DNA from: UMGS1958 sp045542415
Lineage (GTDB): Bacteria; Bacillota; Clostridia; UBA1381
DNA: 64,000 nt
Reading direction: 5' to 3'
NCBI GenBank assembly: GCA_045542415.1
Contig: JAZQKZ010000099.1
Span: forward strand, 40,369 to 104,368
Part shown: piece by piece, positions 1 through 8,540 of the stretch
Numbering within the stretch: position 1 is the stretch's first letter
How the letters are laid out: the number at the start of each line of letters is the position of its first letter
The notes under the pieces: model-generated
Told to the model about the DNA's origin: nothing
Seen by the model: only the letters and a program-made list of their open reading frames with translations
Databases searched by the model: none
Translations under genes and position numbers: made by a program

Positions 1-2
1 TA

Positions 3-713
3 GAGGCTCATATAGCAAATCAGTCAGATATTACAGTTGTATATAAGGATTTCAAGGGTGTTGAGGAATCTCAGCTTTCAAGATATACTCTTCTTGAGCT
101 TCAGGAGGATGGCAGAGTAACAGATATCGAGGTTCAGCCGTATTATCCCAAGACAACAACAGCGTCAATGGATATCTTTGTGATGGATAAGGTATTGTTG
201 GAGAGTATCATTGATGAGTGCAGTGCAAGAGGTGACAGAGACCTTGTTAAGGATGCACTTGTAAAGAAGATGGGCGGCATGAGAATATTCGGTTATGAGC
301 ATAAGGGATATTGCTGCAAGGTTGATTCAATGAGAGCATACTATGCTGCTAACATGAGCTTCCTTGATTTTGATATCCGTAAGGAGCTGTTTAACCCTGA
401 AAGACCGATATTTACAAAGACAAAGGATCAGACTCCTACAAAGTACGGTGATGAGGCGGAAATCTCAAACAGCTTTGTTTCAGACGGTTGTGTGATAGAG
501 GGTACGGTTCTCAACTGTATTTTATCACGAGGCGTTAAGATTGAAAAGGGAGCAATTGTCAGAAATTCAATCATTATGCAGGACAGTGTGATTGAAGAGG
601 GCGTAGAGCTTGACTGCGTAGTATTCGATAAGGAAGTGCATATTACAAAGGGCAGAAAGCTCATCGGTCAGGAGGTTACACCGCTGGCAATTGAAAAGGG
701 TACTAAGATTTAA
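3..713 (+). CDS. glgD: GlgD, glucose-1-phosphate adenylyltransferase-like subunit (3' part)
   Basis: The reading frame is open to the left edge of the window, so only the last 236 residues are seen. GlgD is the non-catalytic or regulatory partner of GlgC in Firmicutes, and the pair makes ADP-glucose for glycogen synthesis in the cytoplasm. The visible part holds the end of the nucleotidyltransferase domain and then a left-handed beta-helix with hexapeptide-like repeats (SDGCVIEGTVLNC, KIEKGAIVRNSIIM, DSVIEEGVEL) typical of the GlgC/GlgD C-terminus. glgA and glgP follow on the same strand, which supports the call. The choice of GlgD over GlgC is from overall resemblance, because the catalytic N-terminus lies outside the window. 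Confidence 0.85.
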   Translation, partial: EAHIANQSDITVVYKDFKGVEESQLSRYTLLELQEDGRVTDIEVQPYYPKTTTASMDIFVMDKVLLESIIDECSARGDRDLVKDALVKKMGGMRIFGYEHKGYCCKVDSMRAYYAANMSFLDFDIRKELFNPERPIFTKTKDQTPTKYGDEAEISNSFVSDGCVIEGTVLNCILSRGVKIEKGAIVRNSIIMQDSVIEEGVELDCVVFDKEVHITKGRKLIGQEVTPLAIEKGTKI

Positions 714-724
714 ATAAAGCTGAA

Positions 725-756
725 GGAATTAAGCCACTTGGCTTAATTCCTCGTTT
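725..756 (+). terminator. Rho-independent terminator after glgD
   Basis: A perfect 11-bp stem (GGAATTAAGCC / GGCTTAATTCC) with an ACTT loop is followed by TCGTTT. It ends the glgD transcript before the glgA promoter. Confidence 0.8.
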
Positions 757-846
757 GTGAGCGTGTAAAATACACGTCATAATGGGACAAAAAGACAGAT
801 GCAGTAAGGTTTATTTTGTTAAAAGTTCCGTTTTTTCTGCAATTGT

Positions 847-875
847 TTGACAAAATCAGAAAAATATTGTAATAT
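847..875 (+). promoter_or_regulatory. Sigma-A promoter of glgA
   Basis: TTGACA at 847-852 and TAATAT at 870-875 are separated by exactly 17 bases. The expected transcript start is near 882, about 28 bases before the glgA start chosen here. A TTG inside the -35 box could be mistaken for an upstream start codon. Confidence 0.8.
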
Positions 876-909
876 GGGTAAGATGTCTGATAAAGAAAGA
901 GAGGAAGCT

Positions 910-2748
910 ATGAAGGTTTTATTTGCAAGCTCAGAGGTGGCACCGTTTGCCAAGACAGGCGGTTTGGGTGACGTTGCAGGTTCACTTCCTGCGGTACTGC
1001 GTGAAAAGGGTGTTGATGCAAGAGTAATTATGCCCTTGTACAAGTGTATTGACCAGAAATACAAGGATCAGATGAGATACATTGACCATATCTATATTGA
1101 TATAGCGTGGAGAAAGCAGTATGCCGGTATTTTTGAAATGGAATATAACGGTAGCATTATATATTTCGTAGATAACGAATTCTATTTCGGCGGCGATAAG
1201 CCCTACGATTACATTCATCTCGATTGCGAGAAGTTTATATTCTTCTCAAAGGCAGTGCTTTCACTGCTTCCGACAATAGATTTCCGTCCTGACGTTATAA
1301 ACTGTAACGACTGGCAGACAGGTCCGATTCCGGTATTCCTTGACACATTCCAGGATAATCCGTTCTATCGCGGTATAAAGACCGTTATGACAATTCATAA
1401 CCTCAAGTTCCAGGGCAGATGGAGCTTAAAGGGTATCAAGGATGCAATGGGAATTGATGATTACTATTTCACACCTGATAAGATGGAGTACTATAATGAC
1501 GGTAACCTCTTAAAGGGCGGAATGGTATATGCAAACAAGATAACAACTGTATCTGATACTTATGCAGGTGAAATTCAGTCGGAGGAGTACGGTGAGGGTC
1601 TTGACTCACTTCTCCGTGCAAGAAATAATGACCTTTTAGGTATCGTAAACGGAATTTCATACACTGATTGGAATCCGGAAACTGATCCGATGATTTACGA
1701 GAACTATGATATCAAGAGTGTGTATGAAAAGAAGGTAGTTAACAAGATGAAGCTCCAGGAGGAGCTTGGTCTTCCGGTTGATCCGGATAAGATGATGATT
1801 GGTGTGGTTTCAAGACTTACTGATCAGAAAGGCTTCGACCTCTTTGCATATAAGATGGAGGAGCTTTGTGCCGGCGGGGCTCAGATTGTAGTGCTTGGCA
1901 CAGGTGATGAAAAGTATGAAAACTTATTCCGTCACTATGCATGGAAGTATCCGGATAAGTTCTCGGCACAGATTTATTTCTCGAACGAGATGTCACACAA
2001 GATTTATGCAGCGTGTGATGCGTTCTTAATGCCGTCACGCTTTGAGCCGTGCGGTTTATCACAGCTTATCAGTCTCCGTTACGGAACATTACCGATAGTC
2101 CGTGAAACGGGTGGCTTGAGAGATACGGTTAATCCGTATAATAAATTTACCGGCGACGGTAACGGATTCTCGTTTGCAAACTATAATGCAGATGAGATGA
2201 TGAATACAATCTGGTTTGCTATGGACGTATATTATAATAACCGTGAGCAGTGGAATCATGTAGTTTATAATGCAATGAATTCCGATTTCTCATGGAATGT
2301 ATCGGCAGACAAGTATATCAGAATGTATCAGGATTTAACGGGTATTTACGATATCCCTGAAAAAAAGGCAGAGTTACAGGGCAACTTTGACGATGCAATT
2401 GCAAGAGATTTTGAGGCTTCTAACGAGACTGTAGCCAAAGCTGCAGATGAGCCTAAGGTGGTAGAGGTAAAGGATCCGTTTGCTGAGGAAGAGCCGAAGA
2501 AGACAGCAAAGAAAACAGCTGCAAAGAAAGCACCGGCAAAGAAAACAGCAACAAAAAAGACAACAGATGAGGCAAAGAAGCCTGCTGTAAAACGAGGCAG
2601 CAAGGCTAAGGCTGAATCGGCTGAGAAGGAGACAAAGACAGCTGCAAAGAAAGCACCGGCTAAAAAGACGGCAGCTAAGACTACAGCAGCTAAAAAGACA
2701 ACCGCAAAGAAAGCGGCAACTCCGGCTCCGGCTAAAAAAGAAAAGTAA
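910..2748 (+). CDS. glgA: Glycogen synthase GlgA with lysine/alanine-rich C-terminal tail
   Basis: ADP-glucose:glycogen glucosyltransferase (GT5), extending alpha-1,4-glucan chains in the cytoplasm. The start at 910 has AGAGGAAG just upstream and gives the classical N-terminus MKVLFASSEV with the ADP-glucose motif KTGGLGDVAG, whose Lys is residue 15. An upstream TTG frame would begin inside the promoter. The C-terminal catalytic motif RFEPCGLSQ and the following GTLPIVRETGGL are intact. The enzyme proper ends near residue 500. After an acidic linker, residues about 528-612 form a tail of KK, AKK and TKK units, about one third lysine, resembling histone H1 or HU tails, which ordinary GlgA lacks. 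A 23-base direct repeat (2515-2537 and 2638-2660) lies inside the tail. glgP follows 18 bases downstream. Confidence 0.95.
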   Translation: MKVLFASSEVAPFAKTGGLGDVAGSLPAVLREKGVDARVIMPLYKCIDQKYKDQMRYIDHIYIDIAWRKQYAGIFEMEYNGSIIYFVDNEFYFGGDKPYDYIHLDCEKFIFFSKAVLSLLPTIDFRPDVINCNDWQTGPIPVFLDTFQDNPFYRGIKTVMTIHNLKFQGRWSLKGIKDAMGIDDYYFTPDKMEYYNDGNLLKGGMVYANKITTVSDTYAGEIQSEEYGEGLDSLLRARNNDLLGIVNGISYTDWNPETDPMIYENYDIKSVYEKKVVNKMKLQEELGLPVDPDKMMIGVVSRLTDQKGFDLFAYKMEELCAGGAQIVVLGTGDEKYENLFRHYAWKYPDKFSAQIYFSNEMSHKIYAACDAFLMPSRFEPCGLSQLISLRYGTLPIVRETGGLRDTVNPYNKFTGDGNGFSFANYNADEMMNTIWFAMDVYYNNREQWNHVVYNAMNSDFSWNVSADKYIRMYQDLTGIYDIPEKKAELQGNFDDAIARDFEASNETVAKAADEPKVVEVKDPFAEEEPKKTAKKTAAKKAPAKKTATKKTTDEAKKPAVKRGSKAKAESAEKETKTAAKKAPAKKTAAKTTAAKKTTAKKAATPAPAKKEK

Positions 2749-2766
2749 GAGGAGAGAATACGAGTA

Positions 2767-5271
2767 ATGGCAGTAACAAAGAAGACAGCGGCTAAAACTA
2801 CGGCAACTACAAAAGCCAAGAAGCTTACAGCAGCTGAAGAAAAACTGAAGCAGGAAATTATCGGTAAGGTAGGAAGACACTTCGGTAAGGTTATGGAAGA
2901 GGCTACACCGCATATGGTATATGCAGCATGTGCTTTAACTGTTCGTGACCAGATCATGGAGAAGTGGGCAAAGTCACATAAGCGGGTGAAGGAAGAGGGT
3001 TCAAAGAAGCTTTACTATCTTTCATTTGAGTTCCTTATGGGAAGACTTTTATCCACAAATATCTTAAATCTCATGCAGACAGCTGAGTATGAGAATGTAT
3101 TGGCTGATTTAGGCTATAAGCTTTCAGACATTGCAGAGATGGAGAATGATGCAGGCTTAGGTAACGGAGGTCTGGGAAGACTTGCAGCTTGCTTTATCGA
3201 TTCACTTACAACACTTGATTTACCGGCTTACGGATGCTCAATCCGTTATGAGTACGGTTTATTCAGACAGAAGATTGTTGAGGGTTATCAGACAGAGTTG
3301 CCGGACCAGTGGTTAGAGCATGGTAATGCATGGGAGGTTGCAAGACCGGACGAGGCTGTAGAGGTTAAGTTCGGCGGTAACATCGAAAGCTATTGGGATA
3401 ACGGCAAGATGGTATTTAACTATAAGGATGCAGATACAGTACTTGCAGTACCGTATGATGTTCCGTTAGTAGGATACGATTCAAAGATTATCAACAAGTT
3501 AAGACTCTGGGGTGCATCAATTCCGATGGACGTAGAGCGTGGCTATTATGATAACTCAACATTTAATAAGTTATTACAGGCTAAGGATTTAGCAAAGAGA
3601 ATATCAGGCGTGTTGTATCCGGACGATACAACAGACGAGGGTAAGGTTTTAAGATTAAAGCAGCAGTACTTCCTCGTTTCAGCTACTTTACAGTGGATTT
3701 TAAAAGAGTTCGAGCAGAGAAATGGTGCAAACTGGTCAAAGCTTCCGGATAAGATTGTAATCCACATCAACGATACTCACCCGACATTGGCAATTCCTGA
3801 GATGATGCGTCTCCTTATGGATGAAAAGGGCTTGGGTTGGGATGAAGCATGGAATATTGTTACTCATGTATTCGCATATACAAACCACACAGTAATGAGT
3901 GAGGCTCTTGAAAAGTGGAGAGTGGATATGTTCAAGGGTACAGTTCCGAGAATATATATGATAGTTGAGGAAATCAACAGAAGATTACTTGAGCAGTTAG
4001 AAGCATTCTATCCGGGCGATAAGGGTAAGCATGACTGGATGGCTGTTATTGCAAACGGTCAGGTTAACATGGCTAACCTTTGTCTTGCAAGCTGCTTTGC
4101 AGTAAACGGCGTATCACAGCTTCATACAGATATCTTAAAGCGTGATATCTTCAAGGATTACTACATGATGGATCAGGAGCGTTTCCACGCAATCACAAAC
4201 GGTATCACATTCCGTCGTTGGATTGCAAACTGTAATCCGGAGTTAACAGAGCTTATCGATTCAAAGATTGGTAAGGGCTGGTTAAAGGATGCAGATAAGC
4301 TTGCAGAGCTTAAGAAGTTTGCTAAGGATAAGGATTTCCAGCAGAAGTTCTACGATATAAAGCGAAAGAACAAGGTTGCGTTAGCAGAGTACATCAAGGA
4401 GCATAACGGCATTGATGTAAATCCGGATTCAATCTTTGACGTACAGTGTAAGAGATTGCATGAGTATAAGCGTCAGATGATGAACATACTCCACATCATT
4501 GCAGAGTACAACAGACTCTTAGAGGATAAGAACTATGCAGAAAACTATTATCCCAAGACATATATTTTCGGTGCAAAGGCTGCTCCGGGTTATGTAAGAG
4601 CAAAGCTCATCATCAAGCTCATCAACTCAGTTGGTGACATGATCAACAACGATAAGAGAATCAACGATAAGATTAAGGTTGTATTCATCGAGAACTACGG
4701 TGTATCAATTGCTGAGAAGATTATCACAGCTGCTGACGTATCAGAGCAGATTTCAACAGCAGGTAAGGAAGCATCGGGTACAGGTAACATGAAGTTCATG
4801 TTAAACGGTGCATTGACTATCGGTACACTTGACGGTGCTAACGTTGAGATGAAGGAGCAGGTAGGAGACGATAACATCTACATCTTCGGTCTTGTTACAG
4901 AAGAGGTTGATGCAAGACTCAAGATGGCAGGCAGCGACGAGGTTAAGACAATCTATTCATCAAACAGAGTGTTAAGACGTGCGCTTGAAATGCTTATCGA
5001 CGGCTCAATCATTCCGGGCAACAATACAATATTCAATGACCTCTATCAGACACTTCTCTTCGGTGACTACGGTTATCCGGATACTTATATGGTACTCCGT
5101 GACTTTGATGCTTATATGCAGACACATGAGAGAATTTCAGAGGACTACAAGAACAGAGAAAAGTGGCTCGAAATGGCTATCAATAACACAGCAATGTCAG
5201 GCTTCTTCTCAAGTGACAGAACAATCAACGAGTATAATGATAAAATCTGGCACTTAAAGGCTATTGACTAA
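2767..5271 (+). CDS. glgP: Glycogen/maltodextrin phosphorylase GlgP
   Basis: GT35 phosphorylase, 834 residues, which releases glucose-1-phosphate from alpha-1,4-glucan using pyridoxal phosphate. The PLP segment EASGTGNMKF is present with the Schiff-base lysine at residue 676, followed by the conserved LTIGTLDGANVEM. The length is normal for the family. The first 20 residues are an extra lysine/threonine/alanine-rich stretch (MAVTKKTAAKTTATTKAKK) matching in composition the tail of the GlgA encoded just upstream. The start follows GAGGAGAG. The 18-base gap to glgA suggests one transcript from the 847 promoter. Making synthase and phosphorylase together implies that flux is controlled at enzyme level. 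Confidence 0.96.
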   Translation: MAVTKKTAAKTTATTKAKKLTAAEEKLKQEIIGKVGRHFGKVMEEATPHMVYAACALTVRDQIMEKWAKSHKRVKEEGSKKLYYLSFEFLMGRLLSTNILNLMQTAEYENVLADLGYKLSDIAEMENDAGLGNGGLGRLAACFIDSLTTLDLPAYGCSIRYEYGLFRQKIVEGYQTELPDQWLEHGNAWEVARPDEAVEVKFGGNIESYWDNGKMVFNYKDADTVLAVPYDVPLVGYDSKIINKLRLWGASIPMDVERGYYDNSTFNKLLQAKDLAKRISGVLYPDDTTDEGKVLRLKQQYFLVSATLQWILKEFEQRNGANWSKLPDKIVIHINDTHPTLAIPEMMRLLMDEKGLGWDEAWNIVTHVFAYTNHTVMSEALEKWRVDMFKGTVPRIYMIVEEINRRLLEQLEAFYPGDKGKHDWMAVIANGQVNMANLCLASCFAVNGVSQLHTDILKRDIFKDYYMMDQERFHAITNGITFRRWIANCNPELTELIDSKIGKGWLKDADKLAELKKFAKDKDFQQKFYDIKRKNKVALAEYIKEHNGIDVNPDSIFDVQCKRLHEYKRQMMNILHIIAEYNRLLEDKNYAENYYPKTYIFGAKAAPGYVRAKLIIKLINSVGDMINNDKRINDKIKVVFIENYGVSIAEKIITAADVSEQISTAGKEASGTGNMKFMLNGALTIGTLDGANVEMKEQVGDDNIYIFGLVTEEVDARLKMAGSDEVKTIYSSNRVLRRALEMLIDGSIIPGNNTIFNDLYQTLLFGDYGYPDTYMVLRDFDAYMQTHERISEDYKNREKWLEMAINNTAMSGFFSSDRTINEYNDKIWHLKAID

Positions 5272-5390
5272 AATGCTCATCGCACCTCACCGTTTTGCGG
5301 AACTCGGAGTATAAACATATGCCGTTGTTGCTTAAAACGGCAATCTGATTAGAGCATTTCAGCTGAATGATTGATTTTAAATGATTTTTT

Positions 5391-5480
5391 CGGGCGAACC
5401 CTACGCATTGCGTAGCAATGTCGTGACGTTCGCCCGGAAAAAATTAACGATTATGTATGGCGGGCGAACACGGTTCGCCC
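5391..5480 (+). repeat. GGGCGAAC palindromic intergenic repeat, two units
   Basis: Unit 1 has outer arms CGGGCGAAC (5391-5399) and GTTCGCCCG (5428-5436) enclosing a small hairpin CTACGC-ATT-GCGTAG (5401-5415). Unit 2 is GGGCGAAC-ACG-GTTCGCCC (5462-5480), followed by CTACAA. From memory, this type of sequence is dispersed between genes of gut Clostridia; no search was made to confirm that. Confidence 0.7.
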
Positions 5481-5542
5481 CTACAAATCGTTTGGAATAT
5501 TTACAAACACATTTTCAACCAAAAATGAATAGATTCTTTGGG

Positions 5543-5584
5543 TTGTCACATAAATATATGGTAAGGCGTATATTTATGTGACAA
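5543..5584 (+). repeat. Perfect 16-bp inverted repeat
   Basis: TTGTCACATAAATATA (5543-5558) and TATATTTATGTGACAA (5569-5584) are exact reverse complements around a 10-base loop. There is no T-tract after it, so it is not a standard terminator. It may be an inverted terminus of a small non-autonomous element or an operator. Confidence 0.75.
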
Positions 5585-5599
5585 TCGGAGGAATGATGA

Positions 5600-5683
5600 C
5601 CTCTCCTGCTAAAGGGGTATGGAGGCACTGCTGTGCGCTCCTGCGTTGTGACTTCGGTTGCGGCGGCTCTTTAGGAGGAGAGG
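5600..5683 (+). repeat. Element bounded by 15-bp imperfect inverted repeats
   Basis: CCTCTCCTGCTAAAG (5600-5614) and CTTTAGGAGGAGAGG (5669-5683) pair at 14 of 15 positions and enclose about 54 bases. It lies directly upstream of the GH13 start, so it could be a miniature mobile element or a structured leader. Confidence 0.6.
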
Positions 5684-5751
5684 ATTTGTCGCTAAAAAAT
5701 ACGGTTTTACCGGTTATTTCCGATTTCTACATACGAAAAAGGAGACAACAG

Positions 5752-7689
5752 ATGAATATAGAACATAATTCGAGAGAGGAATTTTACAGATTTCCTTTCG
5801 GAGCCGTGACCTGCGGAACGGATGTAAGACTTCGTCTTGCAATTGAGGATGTGGGAATACCGAATGCAGTCAGAGTAGTATATATTGAGGACGGCAAGGA
5901 AGAAAAAAGAGTGGATATGCCATATATTTTCAGTCTTTCTAACCACAGTATTTACTCGGTGAGCATCAAAATGCCCGACACTGCCGGACTTATCTGGTAT
6001 TATTTCGAGCTTGAGACCGCCAACGGTACGGTTTATTACGGAAACAATTCGCAAAATCTCGGAGGAATTGGCGAGATAAAGTATCAAAAGCCATCAAATT
6101 CCTATCAGATTACGATATATAATGACTATTACAAAACACCTGACTGGTTTAAAGAGGGTGTTGCCTATCAGATTTTCGTTGACCGTTTTTACAACGGCAA
6201 TGAGGACGGCTCATTTCTGGGCGAAAGAAATGATATAATAAAGCGTAGCTGGGGTGAACAGCCCTTTTATAAAGCAGAGCAGTTTGGCGGAGAATATAAG
6301 GCAAATGACTTCTTCGGCGGAAATTTAAAGGGTGTAATTAAAAAGCTTCCGTATCTTGAAGAGTTGGGAATATCGGTGATTTATCTGAACCCGATATTTC
6401 AGGCGTATTCAAACCATAAATACGATACAGGCAGCTATGAGGATATCGACCCGATGTTCGGTGATGAGGAAACGTTTAAGGAGCTGTGTGCTGAGGCGAA
6501 AAAGCGAGGTATAAGAATTATACTTGACGGTGTATTCAATCATACAGGCTCAAACAGCCGCTACTTCAACAAAGACGGTGAATATGACAGTGTCGGTGCG
6601 TATCAATCGCAGGCTTCTCCGTATTATACATGGTTCCGATTCTTTGAGTGGCCAAAGGTATATGAAAGCTGGTGGGGAATGCAGACACTGCCTCAGATAG
6701 AAGAGCATAGTGAGGAGTTAAGGAAATATCTCCTTTCAGATGAGGATGCAATTATAAAAAAATGGCTCAGACTGGGAGCCTCCGGATGGCGACTTGATGT
6801 AGTTGATGAGCTTCCGGGATTCTTTGTTAAAGAATTAAGAGAAAATGTAAAAAAGACAGACAATGACGCTGTAATAATAGGCGAGGTTTGGGAGGATGCT
6901 TCAAACAAAGAGGCTTACGGAGAAAGACGTGAGTATTTCCTGGGCAATGAGCTTGACTCAGTCATGAATTACCCCATGCGGAATGCCTTGATTGATGCAG
7001 CTTTGGGACGTATAGAGTCAAAGGGACTTGATGCAAGGCTGATGAGTCTGAAAGAAAATTATCCGCCGCAGGCATATCATTCGCTTCTGAATATGCTTTC
7101 AAGCCATGACGTTGAAAGGCTTATGACGCTTATGGGCGGAGTTCCGTCACGTCATGAGGTTGACCGTGATTATCAGTCGAAGTTCAGGCTTGACGGATAC
7201 TCTTTAACGGTTGCACAGGACAGGGCAACGCTTGTAATGGGACTAATGATGACCTTGCCGGGTGTACCGTGTATATTCTACGGTGATGAAATCGGTGTTC
7301 AGGGCTATGGAGACCCGTTTTGTCGTATGTGTATGCCCTGGGATAAGTTTGATGAAATTGACCCGGATGGCAGAGTCAGGGAGAGATATAAGAATATGAT
7401 AACCCTGCGAAACAGCTCAAAGGCATTTTCACTCGGCGAATTTGAGAGTGTATATACAGAGGGCTTGGTTTACGGATTTGTCAGATATTATGATAACGAT
7501 ATGTTCGTGGTTGCGGCAAACTGCGGAAATGATGCGGTAAATATCAGACTTGATGTGGCAAAGTATAATGTGCATGCAATTGAGTGTGTGAGTGCGGAGG
7601 ATGAAGCGTTTGAGGCGGCAGACGGAATTTACCGTCTGAATATGCCGTCACGCTGGATCAAGGTATATAAAGTAACTAAAAGAAATTAA
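5752..7689 (+). CDS. GH13 alpha-glucan hydrolase, neopullulanase/cyclomaltodextrinase type
   Basis: Predicted cytoplasmic alpha-amylase-family enzyme of 645 residues acting on maltodextrins. It has an N-terminal beta-rich domain (about 1-125, CBM34-like) and then a catalytic barrel with the four GH13 regions: DGVFNH at 259-264, GWRLDVVDE with the nucleophile Asp349, IIGEVWE with the acid/base Glu378, and SSHDVER with Asp453. The start at 5752 follows AAAAAGGAG. A frame extending back to 5578 reads through repeat DNA and is rejected. There is no signal peptide, so it fits intracellular maltodextrin breakdown beside GlgP. Exact specificity (neopullulanase, cyclomaltodextrinase or maltogenic) cannot be read from sequence alone. 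Confidence 0.88.
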   Translation: MNIEHNSREEFYRFPFGAVTCGTDVRLRLAIEDVGIPNAVRVVYIEDGKEEKRVDMPYIFSLSNHSIYSVSIKMPDTAGLIWYYFELETANGTVYYGNNSQNLGGIGEIKYQKPSNSYQITIYNDYYKTPDWFKEGVAYQIFVDRFYNGNEDGSFLGERNDIIKRSWGEQPFYKAEQFGGEYKANDFFGGNLKGVIKKLPYLEELGISVIYLNPIFQAYSNHKYDTGSYEDIDPMFGDEETFKELCAEAKKRGIRIILDGVFNHTGSNSRYFNKDGEYDSVGAYQSQASPYYTWFRFFEWPKVYESWWGMQTLPQIEEHSEELRKYLLSDEDAIIKKWLRLGASGWRLDVVDELPGFFVKELRENVKKTDNDAVIIGEVWEDASNKEAYGERREYFLGNELDSVMNYPMRNALIDAALGRIESKGLDARLMSLKENYPPQAYHSLLNMLSSHDVERLMTLMGGVPSRHEVDRDYQSKFRLDGYSLTVAQDRATLVMGLMMTLPGVPCIFYGDEIGVQGYGDPFCRMCMPWDKFDEIDPDGRVRERYKNMITLRNSSKAFSLGEFESVYTEGLVYGFVRYYDNDMFVVAANCGNDAVNIRLDVAKYNVHAIECVSAEDEAFEAADGIYRLNMPSRWIKVYKVTKRN

Positions 7690-7721
7690 ATATAAATATC
7701 AAGAAAGAGAGGAAATGGAAA

Positions 7722-8429
7722 ATGACAGGTGATTTGATTCATTTATGGGTAGTATCGTGGGGCTCGGAGGGCTTTAAAATATATTTAAGAAAGCCGTTAT
7801 CGGGCGGTAAGTTCGGAGCAATGTGCAAGGGCAGAATTGTTGAGGGCGAGGAGCCGGCAGATGCAGCTTACAGAATTGCAACAAGACAGATTTCAGAGCG
7901 TGTTGTAAAGTCGGACTTAGTACTTTTACCCGGCAGAGTAGAGGGCGAGCATGTATTTATGCTCAAGAGAAAGTTTGAGCATTATAACACAGGCAACGTA
8001 AAGGGTGAAATAACAAATGTAGAGGTTTCAAAGCTTTGGGATTATGTTATTTCAGAGAAAGATGAATACAATGTTGACCTCTATGAGCTTGCAATGGTTA
8101 AGACATATCTGGGTCTTAACGAGCCTGAGGAAGAGGGCGAGGAAGAGCCTCCGTACGAGACGGCAAAGCTTAATATCTGTGTAATTGCAAATGAGTTCAG
8201 TATGAAGAATAAGAAGCAGCTTGAAAAGAGTGAGAACTGCGGTTGCTTTGGCTGCGTGAAGTTATTTAAGCCGTCAGAGGTTACGGAATATATTGTGGGC
8301 GAGGATACAGCAGTTTGTCCGTATTGCGGTACAGATGCCGTACTTGGCGACTACAGCGGATTCCCGGTAACTGAAGAGTTTATGCAGGAAATGAATGACG
8401 AGCATTTTGGCGAGATTATGGGAAAGTAA
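7722..8429 (+). CDS. Nudix-like protein with C-terminal zinc ribbon
   Basis: Unknown cytoplasmic protein of 235 residues. The N-terminal half (1-130) resembles a Nudix fold with a degenerate box (GRIVEGEEPADAAYRIATRQI region), lacking the full REUXEEXGU glutamate pattern, so catalysis is doubtful. The C-terminal part has four cysteines in the order CGCFGC and CPYCG, followed by DAVLGDYSGFPVTEEF, a zinc-ribbon arrangement found in small hypothetical proteins. It sits 32 bases after the GH13 gene with GAGGAAATGG upstream, so it is probably co-transcribed and ends at the terminator at 8460. Its function is not known; a metabolite-sensing role tied to glucan use is only a guess. Confidence 0.65.
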   Translation: MTGDLIHLWVVSWGSEGFKIYLRKPLSGGKFGAMCKGRIVEGEEPADAAYRIATRQISERVVKSDLVLLPGRVEGEHVFMLKRKFEHYNTGNVKGEITNVEVSKLWDYVISEKDEYNVDLYELAMVKTYLGLNEPEEEGEEEPPYETAKLNICVIANEFSMKNKKQLEKSENCGCFGCVKLFKPSEVTEYIVGEDTAVCPYCGTDAVLGDYSGFPVTEEFMQEMNDEHFGEIMGK

Positions 8430-8459
8430 GCGTGAGCTTATGAATTAAAGGATTTTATG

Positions 8460-8493
8460 GCGTAGCAGCCTCGAGGACTGCTACGCTGTTTTT
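8460..8493 (+). terminator. Rho-independent terminator
   Basis: A 9-bp stem GCGTAGCAG / CTGCTACGC is followed by TGTTTTT. It separates the GH13/Nudix-like unit from the spoIIA operon. Confidence 0.85.
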
Positions 8494-8540
8494 ATGCGCG
8501 GAAAATGTCGGATTGAGTCGGACGATTTTGAGTCTTTTTT

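Larger units (their letters stand above)
5272..5751 (+). other. 480-base intergenic region rich in palindromes
   Basis: No gene is supported here. Three different inverted-repeat elements (5391-5480, 5543-5584, 5600-5683) fill most of it, and a short stem TGCCGTT/AACGGCA lies at 5320-5342. Short frames crossing the region consist of repeat sequence and carry no recognisable protein. No clear promoter for the downstream GH13 gene was found. Confidence 0.6.

Noticed and set aside
2346..2957. Long minus-strand frame opposite the glgA tail and glgP start
   Set aside because: It is the reverse of the lysine/alanine codon repeats, which lack stops by composition; no ribosome site or family.
5381..5581. 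Short frame of 66 codons on the plus strand
   Set aside because: It runs through the palindromic repeats only and has no ribosome site or recognisable protein.
5578..5751. 58-codon N-terminal extension of the GH13 protein
   Set aside because: It translates repeat DNA, has no ribosome site, and the family-typical N-terminus begins at 5752 after AAAAAGGAG.
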